This document shows positions 51,387-59,636 of a stretch of DNA of 64,000 nt, one piece after another. Each line of letters opens with the position of its first letter. The stretch's first letter is position 1. The notes under the pieces are model-generated. The model ran no database searches. It worked only from the letters and a program-made list of their open reading frames with translations, and was not told where the DNA came from. The stretch covers positions 1 through 64,000 of the forward strand of contig NZ_JAVHUW010000047.1 of NCBI RefSeq assembly GCF_030954495.1, read 5' to 3'. Source of the DNA: Candidatus Desulfosporosinus nitrosoreducens (lineage in GTDB: Bacteria > Bacillota > Desulfitobacteriia > Desulfitobacteriales > Desulfitobacteriaceae). The translations under genes and the position numbers were made by a program.

Positions 51387-53504
51387 GTGGAACCGATTTT
51401 TGCCTTAGATATAGGAACTCGAATGGTCATGGGCTTGGTGATGACCAAAAACGAGGATCAGGGGTACGAGATTCTGGCAAGCGCTCACACCGAACACCGT
51501 CAACGGGCCATGTATGACGGGCAGGTTCACGACGTGAATGAAGTAGCCAGAGCGGTGACCATAGTTAAGGAAATTCTTGAGAAAAAATTGGACCTTACTT
51601 TAAAGCAAGTGGCCGTTGCCGCTGCGGGCCGGGCTTTGCGCACGGAAGTTGCCGGCGCTGAGCGCCATGAGCTGTTTCCTGTGCGCTGGGAACGGGAAGA
51701 CATCCTGGCCCTGGAACTGGAAGCAGTTCATCAAGCCCTGCGTCAGCTTCAAGCAGCGACGGAGAACAATGCGGATGATTATCATTGCGTTGGCTACAGT
51801 ACCATTGCCCGCTGGAATGAAGAAGAGGAAATTTCCAATCTTATCGGGCAACGTGGCAAAAAGGCCAGAGTGTCGGTGATTGCCACTTTCCTGCCGAGGA
51901 CGGTGGTGGATGGTTTGGTAGCCGTACTTGGCAACGTCGGGCTGGAAATGACAAGCCTGACTTTAGAGCCCATAGCGGCGGGCCAGGCCGCGATTCCGCA
52001 TAATATGCGGCGCCTTAATCTGGCTCTCGTTGACGTAGGTGCGGGAACGGCTGACATTGCCCTGACACGTGAAGGCTCTTTTTTTGCCTATGGCATGGTG
52101 CCTATGGCCGGGGACGAGGTCACAGAGGCAATTTGTGAGCACTATCTGCTTGACTTTAAGGTAGGAGAGAAGATCAAGCGCGATATAAATAGTAAGACTC
52201 AGCTCAAGTTTACCGATTTTTTGGGGACAAAGATCGTCGCCAAAAAGGAAGAAGTTTTAGCGGTTATTCAAGCGACGGTTAATAAATTGGCGGAGAATAT
52301 TGCCAAGGAAATTCTTAAATTGAATCAGACTGTCCCCCAGGCGATCATCTTGATTGGCGGAGGAAGTCTTACGCCGATGCTGCCGGAAAAGCTCTCTGAA
52401 ACATTGGGTATTTCCCCAAAGCGGATAGGTATTCAGGTGAGGGAGCGCTTGGGAGACGTTCAAGGAGAAAAAGGGGTTAAGGGACCGGAAAGTATAACTC
52501 CGATTGGGATCGGGATTTCAGCCCTTGAAGGAACCGGGCTGCAGTACTATACCGTAACGGTAAACGAGATGCCGATCCCAATTTTTGAAGTACAGTTAAC
52601 GACAGTTGCCGAGGCCCTGCTGGCCGCCGGCATACCTCCCCGTTCTTTTGTCGGGAAACCCGGGGCCGCTTTGACCTTTGAATGGAATCAGGATATGCGT
52701 ATGATCAAAGGATCAATGGGTACCCCGGCGCAATTAACCGTGAACTCTCAGCCGGGCAGGTTCGAGCAGACTTTGCAGGATGGCGATCATATTCAATTTA
52801 TGCCGGGTGTGTCGGGGAAAAACGCCCAGGCAACGGTGGAGGAAATTCTGCCCCCTTACGAGGGTAAATGGATTTCCTGGAACGGTCAGCGCGAAGAGTA
52901 CCTGCCCCAGGTGCTGCTTGATAACCGTCTTTTAAAGAAAACGGATAAGATCGAAGACGGTTATAAATTGACTTACATTCCCAATCATGACCTGCGCGAT
53001 CTTCTCCAACAAAAGGAAGCCTTGCAGCAGAGGCCGGTATTGTCTCCCGAAAGCTTAACGGTTCAGATTAATGGGGAAGCGCGGGTCCTGGTTCTTAATC
53101 AGGAAATTTGGGTAAATGGCAGTCTTATTGAGGGCAATTGTCCGATTAAGAACGGAGATTTGATCGAGGTCCATTTGCAGCGGCGGACGGTTGGTGAGCT
53201 TTGTCTCCAGCCAAGGCCGATGACCTTTATCCTAAATGGTGAAGAAATTGAGTATCCGCCTCAAATCACAGAGATCCTTTTTCACGGCAGGCCGGTCGCC
53301 AAGAGCCAAGTGCTCGAAGATGGAATGGAGCTGAGAGTCAAAGGATATAAGCAAATGCCTATTCTTTCGGATTTGCTGCCTTTTGTCAAATTTCCCGCTG
53401 AAGTGCCTCCCGGAACGAGCTTGAAATTGCAAGTTAATGGTCGGGATGCTGAGTTTACGACGATATTGCACCCCGGTGATCGGCTTTCCGCCAGCTTTGA
53501 GTAG
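51387..53504 (+). CDS. FtsA/PilM-like actin-fold protein with beta-grasp-like tail
   Basis: A 705-residue cytosolic protein. Residues 1-370 have the actin-fold ATPase pattern of FtsA: phosphate-1 FALDIGTRMVMGLV, SHS2-like insert, phosphate-2 LALVDVGAGTADIAL and adenosine motif AIILIGGGSLTPMLPEKL. There is no membrane-binding helix at the C-terminus as in FtsA. Residues 390-705 consist of repeats with MoaD/ThiS-like ends (LQDGDHIQFMPG, IKNGDLIEVHLQ, VLEDGMELRVKG, LHPGDRLSASF), suggesting several ubiquitin-like beta-grasp units. GTG 51387 has AGAGGTG before it. Function unknown; a role in envelope assembly or DNA is guesswork. Confidence 0.75.
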   Translation: MEPIFALDIGTRMVMGLVMTKNEDQGYEILASAHTEHRQRAMYDGQVHDVNEVARAVTIVKEILEKKLDLTLKQVAVAAAGRALRTEVAGAERHELFPVRWEREDILALELEAVHQALRQLQAATENNADDYHCVGYSTIARWNEEEEISNLIGQRGKKARVSVIATFLPRTVVDGLVAVLGNVGLEMTSLTLEPIAAGQAAIPHNMRRLNLALVDVGAGTADIALTREGSFFAYGMVPMAGDEVTEAICEHYLLDFKVGEKIKRDINSKTQLKFTDFLGTKIVAKKEEVLAVIQATVNKLAENIAKEILKLNQTVPQAIILIGGGSLTPMLPEKLSETLGISPKRIGIQVRERLGDVQGEKGVKGPESITPIGIGISALEGTGLQYYTVTVNEMPIPIFEVQLTTVAEALLAAGIPPRSFVGKPGAALTFEWNQDMRMIKGSMGTPAQLTVNSQPGRFEQTLQDGDHIQFMPGVSGKNAQATVEEILPPYEGKWISWNGQREEYLPQVLLDNRLLKKTDKIEDGYKLTYIPNHDLRDLLQQKEALQQRPVLSPESLTVQINGEARVLVLNQEIWVNGSLIEGNCPIKNGDLIEVHLQRRTVGELCLQPRPMTFILNGEEIEYPPQITEILFHGRPVAKSQVLEDGMELRVKGYKQMPILSDLLPFVKFPAEVPPGTSLKLQVNGRDAEFTTILHPGDRLSASFE

Positions 53505-53580
53505 AAGAGTGTTAAACTTAAGCAAATGACCCCTTGACATTCTTGCTTCAGGCCATAAAATGGTAATGGAGGTGTTTATA

Positions 53581-53781
53581 ATGCTCTTTCAATGGTTAGT
53601 GGTGCTCATTGCAATTATTACATTGATAGTTACCTTGTATTCTGATGCCTTAACAGGTAAAAAGAAACACTCAAAGTATTTCCTAACGGTTCAAAAACCG
53701 GCGGGGAAAAAAGAACGCGAGGCCGAGATACCTGATTCCAACAAACACGATCGTTTTTTTGCAAAACTAAACAGCCTATAA
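53581..53781 (+). CDS. Small membrane protein, 66 residues
   Basis: A 66-residue protein with one membrane helix (LFQWLVVLIAIITLIVTLY, residues 3-20) and a basic, hydrophilic C-terminal half (TGKKKHSKYF, KKEREAEI). Unknown family. ATG 53581 follows GGAGGTG; earlier in-frame ATGs belong to that region. It stands between the FtsA-like gene and lgt and has its own terminator. Confidence 0.68.
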   Translation: MLFQWLVVLIAIITLIVTLYSDALTGKKKHSKYFLTVQKPAGKKEREAEIPDSNKHDRFFAKLNSL

Positions 53782-53787
53782 AGTTTA

Positions 53788-53825
53788 ACAGATCCGGTGC
53801 AAACATCGGATCTGTCATATTTTTC
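53788..53825 (+). terminator. Rho-independent terminator
   Basis: ACAGATCCG (53788-53796) pairs with CGGATCTGT (53807-53815), followed by CATATTTTT. Confidence 0.85.
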
Positions 53826-53959
53826 AGCACTATGCTTTAAAATCGCAAAACCTGGCTGGCCCTTGAGAACTTCAGAAATTACGGATATAATAAAATGAAG
53901 TTTGGCCACATTTTCCCAACATATGGAAAACGGGAATTTAATCGAGTGGAGGAAACATA

Positions 53960-54754
53960 ATGCATCAATTTTGGTTTTTTATTGGTAGTTTTCCCATACG
54001 CGCTTACGGAACGCTTTTCGCTTTAGCTTTCATTCTGGGAGTCGGAGTTACCCTCTACTTCGTTAAAGCTGAAAAACGCGAAGAATACATGGAAACTATG
54101 CTTGATTTAGCGCCTATTCTGCTTCTTTCAGGCTTAGTGGGCGCGCGCATCTGGCAAGTGTTTTTTTTCGATTGGGCGTTCTACAGCAAAAATCCGGGAG
54201 AAATCATTGCCATCTGGCATGGAGGACTTTCGATCCAAGGCGGCGTGGTTGGAGCCTTGTTGGCGGGAGGAGTCTATGTTTGGCGCAAAAAGTTACCTTT
54301 CTGGGACCTGGCGGATTTAGCGGCTCCCGGTCTTATGCTTGCCCAAGCTATCGGCAGGGATGCCAATCTGATGAATGGCGACGCTTTTGGCGGGCCAACG
54401 GGCGGAGATTTCGGCATCCTCTATCCTGTCGGGACAATAGCGCGCGATACCTTTGGCAATCAACCCCTTTGGCCTGCTGAAGTGTGGGAAGGACAAGCGG
54501 ATGTTATTATTTTTGCCATCCTGGTGATCCTGAAACTTTGCAAATGGCCGTCGGGGACGATCTTCCTGCTCTATGTGATACTTTATAATCTTTCGAGGCT
54601 TTTCCTGGAGGGACTGAGAGGGGACAGCCCCAGGTTCCTGTTTCATTGGACGGCCGCGCAATGGAGCAGTGTGGCCGCAATTATCATTGCGCTGGTGTTA
54701 TTGCTTTGGCGAGTGTGGAAAGATCGGAAACAAGGGACAGCGCTGGAGAAATAG
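53960..54754 (+). CDS. lgt: Prolipoprotein diacylglyceryl transferase, variant
   Basis: A 264-residue membrane enzyme that moves the diacylglyceryl group of phosphatidylglycerol onto the lipobox Cys. Seven hydrophobic helices; family marks: FPIRAYGTLFALAF (catalytic Tyr), ILLLSGLVGARIWQV, WHGGLSIQGGVVGALLAG (His of E. coli His103) and the C-terminal LYNLSRLFLEGLRGD (Arg). The core signature, usually GRxGNFxNxE, reads GRDANLMNGD: Arg and Asn are kept, the Gly is Ala and the Glu is Asp. ATG 53960 follows GGAGG. Either a diverged second Lgt or the main one with an unusual site. Confidence 0.85.
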   Translation: MHQFWFFIGSFPIRAYGTLFALAFILGVGVTLYFVKAEKREEYMETMLDLAPILLLSGLVGARIWQVFFFDWAFYSKNPGEIIAIWHGGLSIQGGVVGALLAGGVYVWRKKLPFWDLADLAAPGLMLAQAIGRDANLMNGDAFGGPTGGDFGILYPVGTIARDTFGNQPLWPAEVWEGQADVIIFAILVILKLCKWPSGTIFLLYVILYNLSRLFLEGLRGDSPRFLFHWTAAQWSSVAAIIIALVLLLWRVWKDRKQGTALEK

Positions 54755-54771
54755 GCTGAGATTAGCCCTTT

Positions 54772-55200
54772 TTAACCCTTTTGAATCGTGCAAAAGGCGG
54801 TTTCTTCACTGCCCAGGATAAATTGAATAGCTTCTAAAGTCGCATTCTGTTTTTCGCGCGTACTTAAATGCTCCGGAATGACAAGATGTTCGACGATATC
54901 CGGCTGGACGGAGATTTCTACCCGTACCGGGGTACCGGAATATTCGAAGAGATACCTGTGAAGTTTTTTCTCATTGACGATTAAGCTTCCCCGGCCATAG
55001 GTAGCATGGTTTAAGACTTGAAAAGCGTCAAGAGCGCAGGAATGGGTTTGTGCCGTCACCATCAGTTCCGTGCCGGGTGTAGGCCTGATTCCCAATTCAC
55101 GCATGGCAATTTGGGCAACCCTGTAACCCAGGGAAATTTGCGGACAAGTATGTCCGTGAAAATCAATAACTTGTTCCCAAGGAGTTTTTTCGACACACAT
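54772..55200 (-). CDS. FmdE-family protein
   Basis: A 142-residue protein of the FmdE (formylmethanofuran dehydrogenase subunit E) domain family. DFHGHTCPQISLGYRVAQIAM is the diagnostic FHGHxCP...G-R motif, with a further Cys in QTHSCALDAFQVL. The zinc ribbon that some FmdE proteins carry at the C-terminus is absent. Stand-alone copies in Clostridia are unassigned and may bind metal or assist molybdopterin enzymes. ATG 55200 follows AAGGAGG. It is convergent with lgt, only 17 bases away. Confidence 0.85.
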   Translation of the reverse strand: MCVEKTPWEQVIDFHGHTCPQISLGYRVAQIAMRELGIRPTPGTELMVTAQTHSCALDAFQVLNHATYGRGSLIVNEKKLHRYLFEYSGTPVRVEISVQPDIVEHLVIPEHLSTREKQNATLEAIQFILGSEETAFCTIQKG

Positions 55201-55452
55201 AAAGTCTGCCTCCTTTGCAGTCACTGTCAGAGAGTCTGGTTTGGCCGAAGGCTTGCTTCGGTTTTCTCTGCTTGAGGTTATTGTATATCCGGGAAGATTA
55301 AATGAAAAGAGTTTGGTTTATATTTATATTTCCAAACTTTAATTGCAGGAATTTTCAATCAAGAAATAGAAAGTAGAGGGAAATCTCTAAGCTGAGACTT
55401 CCCTCTCTTAATCAAGATTTATAATCGTCAACGAATATAAAACCTCCGGAGT

Positions 55453-55818
55453 TTACGGCAGCATCACTCCAATAATTCCTCCGATTCCGCCCGCTACTAA
55501 AGCTATTATTGTTTTTTCCCCCATCCGCAACCATGATGGTGAATCAGACCAGAGAACCGCTGACAGGACCAGAACGACAAGAACCAGGCCAAGTCCGACG
55601 GCGAGTCCGTAATATAAACCTTTGGTACCGGCTTGGTGGGCGGTGATAAAGGATGCAACGAAAACGCTGAGGCCAAAGATAATGTTAAGATAGAGATCCG
55701 ATTCGGGAAGAGATGTGTAAGCAAGCACGATGCCCAGGAGTAGGGATAGTAACAGTGCCAGGACAGTTGCCAGGAGAATTCCTTTTAAAATCAGATTTAA
55801 CTGAAAGGATTTAGCCAT
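55453..55818 (-). CDS. TIGR04086-type membrane protein (YrzE-like)
   Basis: A 121-residue membrane protein with four hydrophobic helices. GILLATVLALLLSLLLGIVLAYTSLPESD, SVFVASFITAHQAGTKGLYYGLAVGL and the glycine-rich end GGIGGIIGVMLP fit the TIGR04086/YrzE group, function unknown. ATG 55818 follows AGGAGGG. The 250-base gap upstream toward the FmdE-like gene (55201-55452) contains no gene I can support. Confidence 0.8.
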   Translation of the reverse strand: MAKSFQLNLILKGILLATVLALLLSLLLGIVLAYTSLPESDLYLNIIFGLSVFVASFITAHQAGTKGLYYGLAVGLGLVLVVLVLSAVLWSDSPSWLRMGEKTIIALVAGGIGGIIGVMLP

Positions 55819-55921
55819 AGTATCCCTCCTTTAATTGATAACTACCTATGCCTTATTTGCCAAGAGTATGACAACACCTTGAAATAAAGCCAATAATAAT
55901 TATTTGGGGAGGAATTGTGTC

Positions 55922-56755
55922 ATGAAAAAATCGATTCCTGATTTTGAACGGATGAAACAGGCCGGGGAGAAAATTAGTATGTTGACAGCCTATGATTATC
56001 CTTCCGCTAAATTGGTGGAAGCCGCTGAAGTAGATACAATCCTGGTCGGGGATTCTTTAGGTATGGTGGTTTTGGGGTATGATTCAACCGTTCCGGTGAC
56101 GATGGAGGAAATGCTCCACCATACGAAGGCCGTGCGGCGCGGAGCACCTCAAACCTTTGTGATTACGGATATGCCCTTTCTGAGTTATGCCTCCCTGGAC
56201 CTGGCTGTGGCCAATGCGGGCAGGCTGATCAAAGAGGGCGGAGCAGATGCTGTGAAACTTGAAGGAGGGAGTTCCCTGGCCCCTATTGTGCAGGCCCTCA
56301 CTCGAATCGGCATACCTGTGGTTGGACATATTGGCCTTACTCCTCAAACAGCAGGTCAGCTTGGCGGCTTTAAAGTTCAGGGACGGGATGTGGAGAGTGC
56401 CAAGCAATTGACCCTGGATGCCCGGGCAATTGAGCAGGCAGGTGCTTTCTTGCTGGTGCTTGAGGCCATACCAAGGCAGCTGGCGGGGCACATTACTTCC
56501 GGCCTGACAATTCCTACTATTGGAATTGGCGCCGGACTGGATTGTGATGGCCAAGTTTTGGTTTACCATGACATTTTAGGCCTTTTCGAGCGCTTTAAGC
56601 CAAAATTTGTTAAACAGTATGCTCAATTGGGGCGCGAAGCTGTTGAGGCGATTCAGTCCTATAATCGAGAAGTTAAAGACGGCAGTTTTCCAACAGAGGA
56701 ACATACTTTTGGATTAGCGGACGGAGTAATTCAAAAACTTTACGGGGATAAGTGA
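55922..56755 (+). CDS. panB: 3-methyl-2-oxobutanoate hydroxymethyltransferase
   Basis: First step of pantothenate synthesis: adds a hydroxymethyl group from methylene-tetrahydrofolate to 2-oxoisovalerate. The 277-residue protein has the whole family signature: [61 protein letters not shown] (Lys), [10 protein letters not shown] and [19 protein letters not shown] 55922 follows GGGGAGG. panC and panD are not adjacent, so the pathway is split. Confidence 0.96.
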   Translation: MKKSIPDFERMKQAGEKISMLTAYDYPSAKLVEAAEVDTILVGDSLGMVVLGYDSTVPVTMEEMLHHTKAVRRGAPQTFVITDMPFLSYASLDLAVANAGRLIKEGGADAVKLEGGSSLAPIVQALTRIGIPVVGHIGLTPQTAGQLGGFKVQGRDVESAKQLTLDARAIEQAGAFLLVLEAIPRQLAGHITSGLTIPTIGIGAGLDCDGQVLVYHDILGLFERFKPKFVKQYAQLGREAVEAIQSYNREVKDGSFPTEEHTFGLADGVIQKLYGDK

Positions 56756-56883
56756 TTTTTTTATAAATTCATTAAAACTTAACATTTAAAAACAAATTAT
56801 TGTCTGGCTTTTTGTTTAAAATTTGCTATAATATAAATTATTCTTTAGCCATTCAATAATTATTGTGGAAGGATGGACCAGCT

Positions 56884-57339
56884 TTGAGATTAAAGGAAAA
56901 AACGCATAGAAAATTTGTGGAATTCTTTGAGAAGATTTCTAGTATGTATCAAGGGCAAGATTTCGAGTTAGCATATTCAGATATTCAAAGAGAAACGGGG
57001 GCTGCGAGTGTAACCTTAAAACGTGCCATTCAAGCTTTGGCGGAAGATGGCGTGCTGGAAGTTAATCCTGGCCGAAATTCCAGGTACGCGCGTTTTCGCT
57101 ACCTTTTAGCTCCGCAAAAGACTGAGGATGCAGCGGAACTTTCCTCCGGAGAAAAGCAGGTCCCTGAAGATTTAGAGCAGGATGAGAGACAAACTGATTG
57201 TGACGGAATTAAAGACAACGTTCTGGAGCTTTTGCAACTTGTCGACCATCTTCGCCGCCGTGTACGCAATCAGGAAATGTCCATCGCTTTATTGCAGGAT
57301 AGATTGGCGGAAATTGAGGATAAAGTGCGAAAACGATAA
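56884..57339 (+). CDS. Winged-helix regulator with coiled-coil tail
   Basis: A 151-residue predicted DNA-binding protein. Residues 10-75 form a winged helix (YSDIQRETGAASVTLKRAIQALAEDGVLEVNPGRNSRYARFRYL), with the recognition helix VTLKRAIQAL and a wing. Residues 105-151 are a leucine-heptad coiled coil (LELLQLVDHLRRRVRNQEMSIALLQDRLAEIEDKV), suited to dimer formation. TTG 56884 follows GGAAGGATGG. The family resembles MarR/GntR-like helix proteins but has no effector domain. It ends about 50 bases upstream of the small RNA. Confidence 0.78.
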   Translation: MRLKEKTHRKFVEFFEKISSMYQGQDFELAYSDIQRETGAASVTLKRAIQALAEDGVLEVNPGRNSRYARFRYLLAPQKTEDAAELSSGEKQVPEDLEQDERQTDCDGIKDNVLELLQLVDHLRRRVRNQEMSIALLQDRLAEIEDKVRKR

Positions 57340-57376
57340 TTTCCAAGCATTTGCTAGAGATTTTTTTTACCTATGG

Positions 57377-57385
57377 TGATATAAT
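57377..57385 (+). promoter_or_regulatory. Extended -10 promoter of the small RNA
   Basis: TG-A-TATAAT (57377-57385) is a consensus extended -10; a TTGCTA at 57351-57356 is too distant to be a normal -35. Transcription should start near 57392. Confidence 0.6.
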
Positions 57386-57391
57386 AAAAAT

Positions 57392-57592
57392 ACAGCCTGC
57401 CTTGTGCGTAGAGATTATCATGGTTTTGATCCTATTAAGTGACACGGGAATCAAATGCCATGTTAGTACAGCAAGCCCTTTGACTAGGGAAGTTGGAAAG
57501 CATGGACTAGGTGCCCACCTGCGAAAGCGGGGTCAGAAACCTGAAGTCTTACGGCAAGTTGGGGGAGGGTAGGGAGAAGTTCCTACCCTTGT
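57392..57592 (+). ncRNA. ssrS: Structured RNA, probable 6S RNA
   Basis: About 200 bases with own promoter and terminator but no reading frame. The ends pair: CCTGCCTTG and GCGTAG (57397-57412 region) with CTTACGGC and GGGGGAGG (57548-57568 region), a long closing stem. Inside are CATGG/CCATG hairpin (57419-57463 region) and a small hairpin ACCTGC-GAAA-GCGGGGT on the 3' side of a central open region, as described for Firmicute 6S RNA. 6S RNA mimics an open promoter and traps RNA polymerase sigma-A. Identification rests on architecture, not on a search. Confidence 0.55.
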
Positions 57593-57597
57593 TATTA
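57567..57597 (+). terminator. Terminator of the small RNA
   Basis: GGGTAGG-GAGAAGTT-CCTACCC (57567-57588) followed by TTGTTATTATT. Confidence 0.85.
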
Positions 57598-57612
57598 TTA
57601 AGGGGTGTGTTT

Positions 57613-58236
57613 ATGACTAAGATAATTTTAACTCGTCATGGTCAGACCTTATGGAACATTGAGGGACGTGTGCAGGGGCGGCTGGATTCTCCGCTTACGG
57701 AAAAAGGCTTGCTTCAGGCTCGTTCTCTAGCTCATAGACTTAAGAACGAAGGGATTCAGCACATATACTCCAGCGACGCTCCCAGGGCCCGGGGAACGGC
57801 GGATGAGATCAGGCGGGCGCTTAGTTTGGCTGCTTTGCATGTAAACCCGGCTTTGCGGGAATTTTCCTTTGGCGATTGGGAAGGGCAGGTCTGGGGTGAG
57901 TTGCGGGAGACCTATCCGGAGGTTTTCCAGGTTTGGGATGTTTCTCCTCATTTGGTGACGGCCCCCAATGGCGAAAACATGGAAATGGTACTTAAGCGCT
58001 CCTGGGATTTTTTACAACAGATTATTAGGACTCATGCGGGGGAAACTGTTTGCTTAGTCACCCATGGTTTAACCCTGAAACTTTTAGTGACGAAGGCTTT
58101 AGGCTTGGAGATTTGTGATTGGGCTCAAACCCCTTGGCAGCACAATACTGCTTTGAATATTTTTGCAGTCGATGGTCAGGAATGGAAGCCGGAGCTGGTA
58201 GGAGATTGTCAGCACTTGGAAAACATAGATTTATAA
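57613..58236 (+). CDS. Histidine phosphatase family protein
   Basis: A 207-residue phosphoglycerate-mutase-like phosphatase. The catalytic His is in LTRHGQTLWNIEGRVQGRLDSPLTEKG (near residue 9), the second half motif in VCLVTHGLTLKLLV. Also seen: YSSDAPRARGTADEI and REFSFGDWEGQVW. Members include CobC, PhoE and GpmB; the ones of this length act as broad phosphatases, and I cannot pick a substrate. ATG 57613 follows AAGGGGTG. The short distance to the RNA terminator implies separate transcription. Confidence 0.9.
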   Translation: MTKIILTRHGQTLWNIEGRVQGRLDSPLTEKGLLQARSLAHRLKNEGIQHIYSSDAPRARGTADEIRRALSLAALHVNPALREFSFGDWEGQVWGELRETYPEVFQVWDVSPHLVTAPNGENMEMVLKRSWDFLQQIIRTHAGETVCLVTHGLTLKLLVTKALGLEICDWAQTPWQHNTALNIFAVDGQEWKPELVGDCQHLENIDL

Positions 58237-58251
58237 TCATCATTATCCAGG

Positions 58252-58279
58252 GGACGTATACGTTAGGACGTATACGTTA
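58252..58279 (+). repeat. Two tandem copies of a 14-base palindrome-containing unit
   Basis: GGACGTATACGTTA occurs twice without gap (58252-58265 and 58266-58279); each unit contains the perfect palindrome ACGTATACGT. It lies directly before the terminator. Confidence 0.8.
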
Positions 58280-58282
58280 AAA

Positions 58283-58317
58283 AAGCCACCCGGCTCTGCT
58301 AGGGTGGCTTTTTTTAT
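58283..58317 (+). terminator. Rho-independent terminator
   Basis: AAGCCACCC (58283-58291) pairs with GGGTGGCTT (58302-58310), followed by TTTTTAT. Confidence 0.88.
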
Positions 58318-58329
58318 GGCGATTAGATT

Positions 58330-58458
58330 TTATCCGCCGGCTAATCCGCGCTGAGACTCCCGCTTTGGCAAGCGCGGAGTCTTAGCGCGGATTGGTTCCC
58401 GTATAAGTGCGACTAAGCTTCAGAGGGGGTTAAAACTCCGCCTGAATCAAGTCTTCTT
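58330..58458. repeat. Structured intergenic element, copy B
   Basis: Related to 28542-28668. The core stem here is AATCCGCGCTGAGACTC (58343-58359) against 58377-58393, 17 bp with one G-T pair, and an inner CGCTT/AAGCG; AAGTGCGACTAAG, the second hairpin TTCAG...CTGAA and TCAAGTCTTCTT are shared with copy A. Stem bases differ between copies while the pairing is preserved. Like copy A it ends a few bases before the stop codon of a minus-strand gene and follows a plus-strand gene. Confidence 0.7.
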
Positions 58459-58464
58459 GATAGA

Positions 58465-59490
58465 TCAGGGTTTGCTCTTTTCCCAATCCTGCTGAAACAT
58501 TTGGGTTAATTTCGCCGAGGCGGCAGGTGAAGGTACGGTAATGGAAAGCTCGTGATCGACTACGAAACAATAGCGTGTCCACTCGGAGCTGCTCATCAGG
58601 AAGGAGCTGCCGTCAATAATCGCCAGACGAATTCCCAGGGATGTTTGCTGGGGATAGTAGCGAATGGTTATCTTCCCGCTCGCTTTTAGCTTTTCCAAGG
58701 TAACGGGTGTTTGTGTGGCCACACTGGAATCAACGATAATTCGAACATCGCGTCCTTTTCCGGCGGCATCAAGCAGGGCTTGAACCACATCCGGTTCGGT
58801 AATCTCCGAGTTCTCGATCCAAATTGATTTAGTGCTGCTGGAAATCTGTTCGAGCAGCTGTTGCTTTACATTGGCGTTGGTGGCCAGGGTAATGTTGTCC
58901 TCAGGAAGAGTTGTGGTTTTTGGCACATTTAAAGGAAAGGTTGTTGTGAACTCCCAATCTTTAGAGTAGAGGCTTGCGGCTTTCCAGGCCGATTTCCCGG
59001 ACAGTTCTATTGCCAGGTCGTGAGCTTGAAACCCTTTGGCGGTCCATGAAGGTCCGGAGATAAGCGCTTTGTCCTGGTCAACAATTAAGAGTTTCGCATG
59101 ATCGCTTTGTCCCTTTTGCGCCGGATAATACTGAACGGAAACATTTTGACTTTTTAATTGGTCCAGTGTTGCCCAGTTCGGCTTTTGCCATTGATCCAGC
59201 AGGATGCGTACATCAAGACCTGCATGGGATTTATCAAGCAAGAGCTGAATAAGGCGGGGATCGTCAAACTCAAATTGTTCAATATAGATGGAAGACTGAG
59301 CTGCTTGGATCAGGCTCAAGGTGCGGTTATAAATGGCATCGTTATCCAAAAACAGTGCCTCAGGGGAGAGACTGGAAGTTGGAGCAGGTTTGGCAAAGGG
59401 TTTAGGAACTTTAATCGTACATCCGTTTAAAAACAGTAAACTGAGCAATAAAAAAAATGACGTAATTAAGTAGAAACTTCGCTTCGGCAT
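58465..59490 (-). CDS. Phospholipase-D-like lipoprotein
   Basis: A 341-residue exported protein with lipobox LNGC and two PLD-like halves. The first half has an HKD motif HAKLLIVDQDKALISGPSW; the second, GIRLAIIDGSSFLMSSSEW, has lost His and Lys, so only one catalytic half is intact. In the PLD superfamily two HxK motifs build one site, so the protein may be inactive, form a dimer, or act as a nuclease such as Nuc that uses one HKD per chain. ATG 59490 follows GGGAG. Monocistronic, ending next to repeat copy B. Confidence 0.82.
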   Translation of the reverse strand: MPKRSFYLITSFFLLLSLLFLNGCTIKVPKPFAKPAPTSSLSPEALFLDNDAIYNRTLSLIQAAQSSIYIEQFEFDDPRLIQLLLDKSHAGLDVRILLDQWQKPNWATLDQLKSQNVSVQYYPAQKGQSDHAKLLIVDQDKALISGPSWTAKGFQAHDLAIELSGKSAWKAASLYSKDWEFTTTFPLNVPKTTTLPEDNITLATNANVKQQLLEQISSSTKSIWIENSEITEPDVVQALLDAAGKGRDVRIIVDSSVATQTPVTLEKLKASGKITIRYYPQQTSLGIRLAIIDGSSFLMSSSEWTRYCFVVDHELSITVPSPAASAKLTQMFQQDWEKSKP

Positions 59491-59636
59491 GTCACTTATT
59501 TCTCCCAAGGTCCAAAATATTGTTTTCATTATAACACATGTATCTGAAAGGTTAAAAGGATTGGAAAGGCATAACCCTGAGAAGTTTTTCATAAGAATGG
59601 GCAAATGGGTTTAACTCTGGGAAAGGGCATGGGGTT

